From NCBI GenBank assembly GCA_021106755.1, contig JAIOTM010000359.1, forward strand, positions 1-6,165: a stretch of DNA of 6,165 bases, written 5' to 3'. The stretch is from Candidatus Cloacimonadota bacterium (GTDB taxonomy: Bacteria; Cloacimonadota; Cloacimonadia; Cloacimonadales; JAIOQZ01). The notes beneath the pieces were generated by a model. The model was not told the DNA's origin, did no database searches, and saw nothing but the letters and a program-made list of their open reading frames with translations. Within the stretch, counting starts at the first letter, position 1, and every line of letters begins with the position of its first letter. The position numbers and the translations under genes were made by a program. Positions 5,177-6,165 of this stretch are shown here, in pieces.

Positions 5177-6165
5177 ATGTCTGAGGAAAAAAAACGGTTA
5201 TCCAGCACTATCTTTAAAGGGCTTTTCCTTTTATTGATTTTATTATTTTTCGCGCTGATTGTAACAAACATCATTCACGAGAAATACCACGCACGTGTAA
5301 AACACGAACTTATTCGTCGTGTCACACTGGATAAGCGTAAAGCAACGCTTCAGCAAGACACGCGAGATGTAATTGTCCATATTGCATTACGTCGTGACGA
5401 AGCTGTTGAGATTGTGAAGAAAGAAATGCGGGAGCGTGTTCAGAATCTCACGAGCATTGCGACTCGCTTAAGCCAGCTATCTGGAAAAAAATCAAATCGA
5501 AGCAAAATATTACAAAAATTGTCCACAGTTGTCAACATCGCACGCTATCACGATGGTCAGGCGTTTTTCTTTTTACTCAACGTAGATGGTTCTGAACTGC
5601 TGATGCCTGTACATCCGATTACGGAACCATCATTAAAGGATTACAGGAATAAAGAAGGCAAATTTATATTCCGGGAAATCGCTACTAAAACCAAAGCAGA
5701 TAAGAATGGATATTTTACATTAGACTGGCCAGCACCAGGAAAGGGAAACGATTTGTACACGGCGATAGTTTTTGCTCACCATTTCGCACCTCTCAATATA
5801 ATTATTGGAACAATAGCCTACAACGATTATATTGAGCAAAAAATACAGACCAGCGTTATTAAGACTATCTCCTCTTTAACCTGCGATAACCGCCATATCC
5901 TTGTCTTTGATTATGATGGCTATGTTTTATCGCATAATAATTCATCTTTTCAAAATGAATACTTAATAGACTACACTAACTCGGATGGAGTAAAGGTATT
6001 TCGCGAATTGCTTCAGGTGGGCAGAAAGAAAGAAGGTGGCTTTCTCGAATACAAAGAAGAAAAGCCTGTTCTTGGTGAAATCCAGACTAAAATAAGCTAT
6101 GCCGGGGCATTCGAACACTGGGAATGGATAATCTGTAACAGTATCTTCTTTGACGACCTTTACAA
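5177..6165 (+). CDS. Membrane sensor with tandem Cache domains, N-terminal 329 codons (partial)
   Basis: This is the sensing half of a signal transducer. Residues 13-33 form one hydrophobic membrane helix after a short lysine-rich cytoplasmic tail, followed by a charged helical segment (35-115). A first PAS-like Cache domain (about 60-225) shows the family features GQAFFFLLNVDGSELLMPVH (127-146), DYRNKEGKFIF (155-165), a WPAPGKGN loop (184-191) and the closing strand IIGTIAYNDYIE (209-220). A second Cache module begins after 225 (HILVFDYDGYVLSHN, 240-254) and ends IICNSIFFDDLY at the window edge, echoing the first. This fits the dCache_2/sCache_2 group that binds small organic ligands in the periplasm. 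The second membrane helix and output domain (kinase, chemoreceptor or GGDEF) are cut off, so the output cannot be named. ATG 5177 is the first start after an in-frame TGA at 5171; the nearest GGAGA (5156-5160) is 16 bases away, too far for a normal ribosome binding site. Confidence 0.85.
   Translation, partial: MSEEKKRLSSTIFKGLFLLLILLFFALIVTNIIHEKYHARVKHELIRRVTLDKRKATLQQDTRDVIVHIALRRDEAVEIVKKEMRERVQNLTSIATRLSQLSGKKSNRSKILQKLSTVVNIARYHDGQAFFFLLNVDGSELLMPVHPITEPSLKDYRNKEGKFIFREIATKTKADKNGYFTLDWPAPGKGNDLYTAIVFAHHFAPLNIIIGTIAYNDYIEQKIQTSVIKTISSLTCDNRHILVFDYDGYVLSHNNSSFQNEYLIDYTNSDGVKVFRELLQVGRKKEGGFLEYKEEKPVLGEIQTKISYAGAFEHWEWIICNSIFFDDLY

Noticed and set aside
1..6165. CRISPR array, tRNA, rRNA or insertion sequence
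   Set aside because: No regularly spaced repeats, no cloverleaf or rRNA-like segment, and no transposase or terminal inverted repeats were seen.

Overview
This AT-rich window appears to come from a diderm (Gram-negative type) bacterium. It holds three blocks: the start of a phage-type packaging module on the minus strand, a compact four-gene housekeeping operon on the plus strand, and the start of a membrane sensor gene after a 404-base non-coding gap. The operon encodes a membrane-anchored divergent polysaccharide deacetylase, undecaprenyl-diphosphatase, the DNA polymerase III delta subunit and the GTPase Era. The delta subunit is weakly conserved and the codon use gives no clear taxonomic signal. 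An FCB-type or candidate phylum such as Cloacimonadota is only a guess; no 16S rRNA or other marker is present to settle it.

Layout. 1-676 (minus): terminase large subunit (cut by the window edge, P-loop visible) and terminase small subunit, overlapping by 17 bases and reading out of the window to the left. 677-883: a divergent intergenic region in which candidate promoters for both directions lie on top of each other around the 9-base palindrome CTATTATAG. 884-4772 (plus): deacetylase, uppP, holA, era. Junctions are a 1-base overlap, a 3-base gap and a 13-base overlap, so this is almost certainly one transcript with translational coupling. 4773-5176: no convincing gene, but several inverted repeats, including a nested structure whose right arm is paired along 16 consecutive bases, and a perfect TACTATA-TTTT-TATAGTA inverted repeat upstream of the next gene. 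5177-6165 (plus): N-terminal 329 codons of a tandem Cache-domain sensor, output domain outside the window.

How they fit. UppP recycles the C55 lipid carrier and the deacetylase-fold protein is probably a periplasmic envelope enzyme, while HolA loads the replicative clamp and Era matures the 30S ribosomal subunit. The operon therefore mixes envelope, replication and translation functions. The terminase genes are a separate, probably mobile, transcription unit. The points most worth a second look are that packaging genes abut a core operon with no other phage gene on that side, the non-canonical HC in place of HP in the last deacetylase motif, and the structured intergenic region. I did not find clear evidence of a wholly new system.
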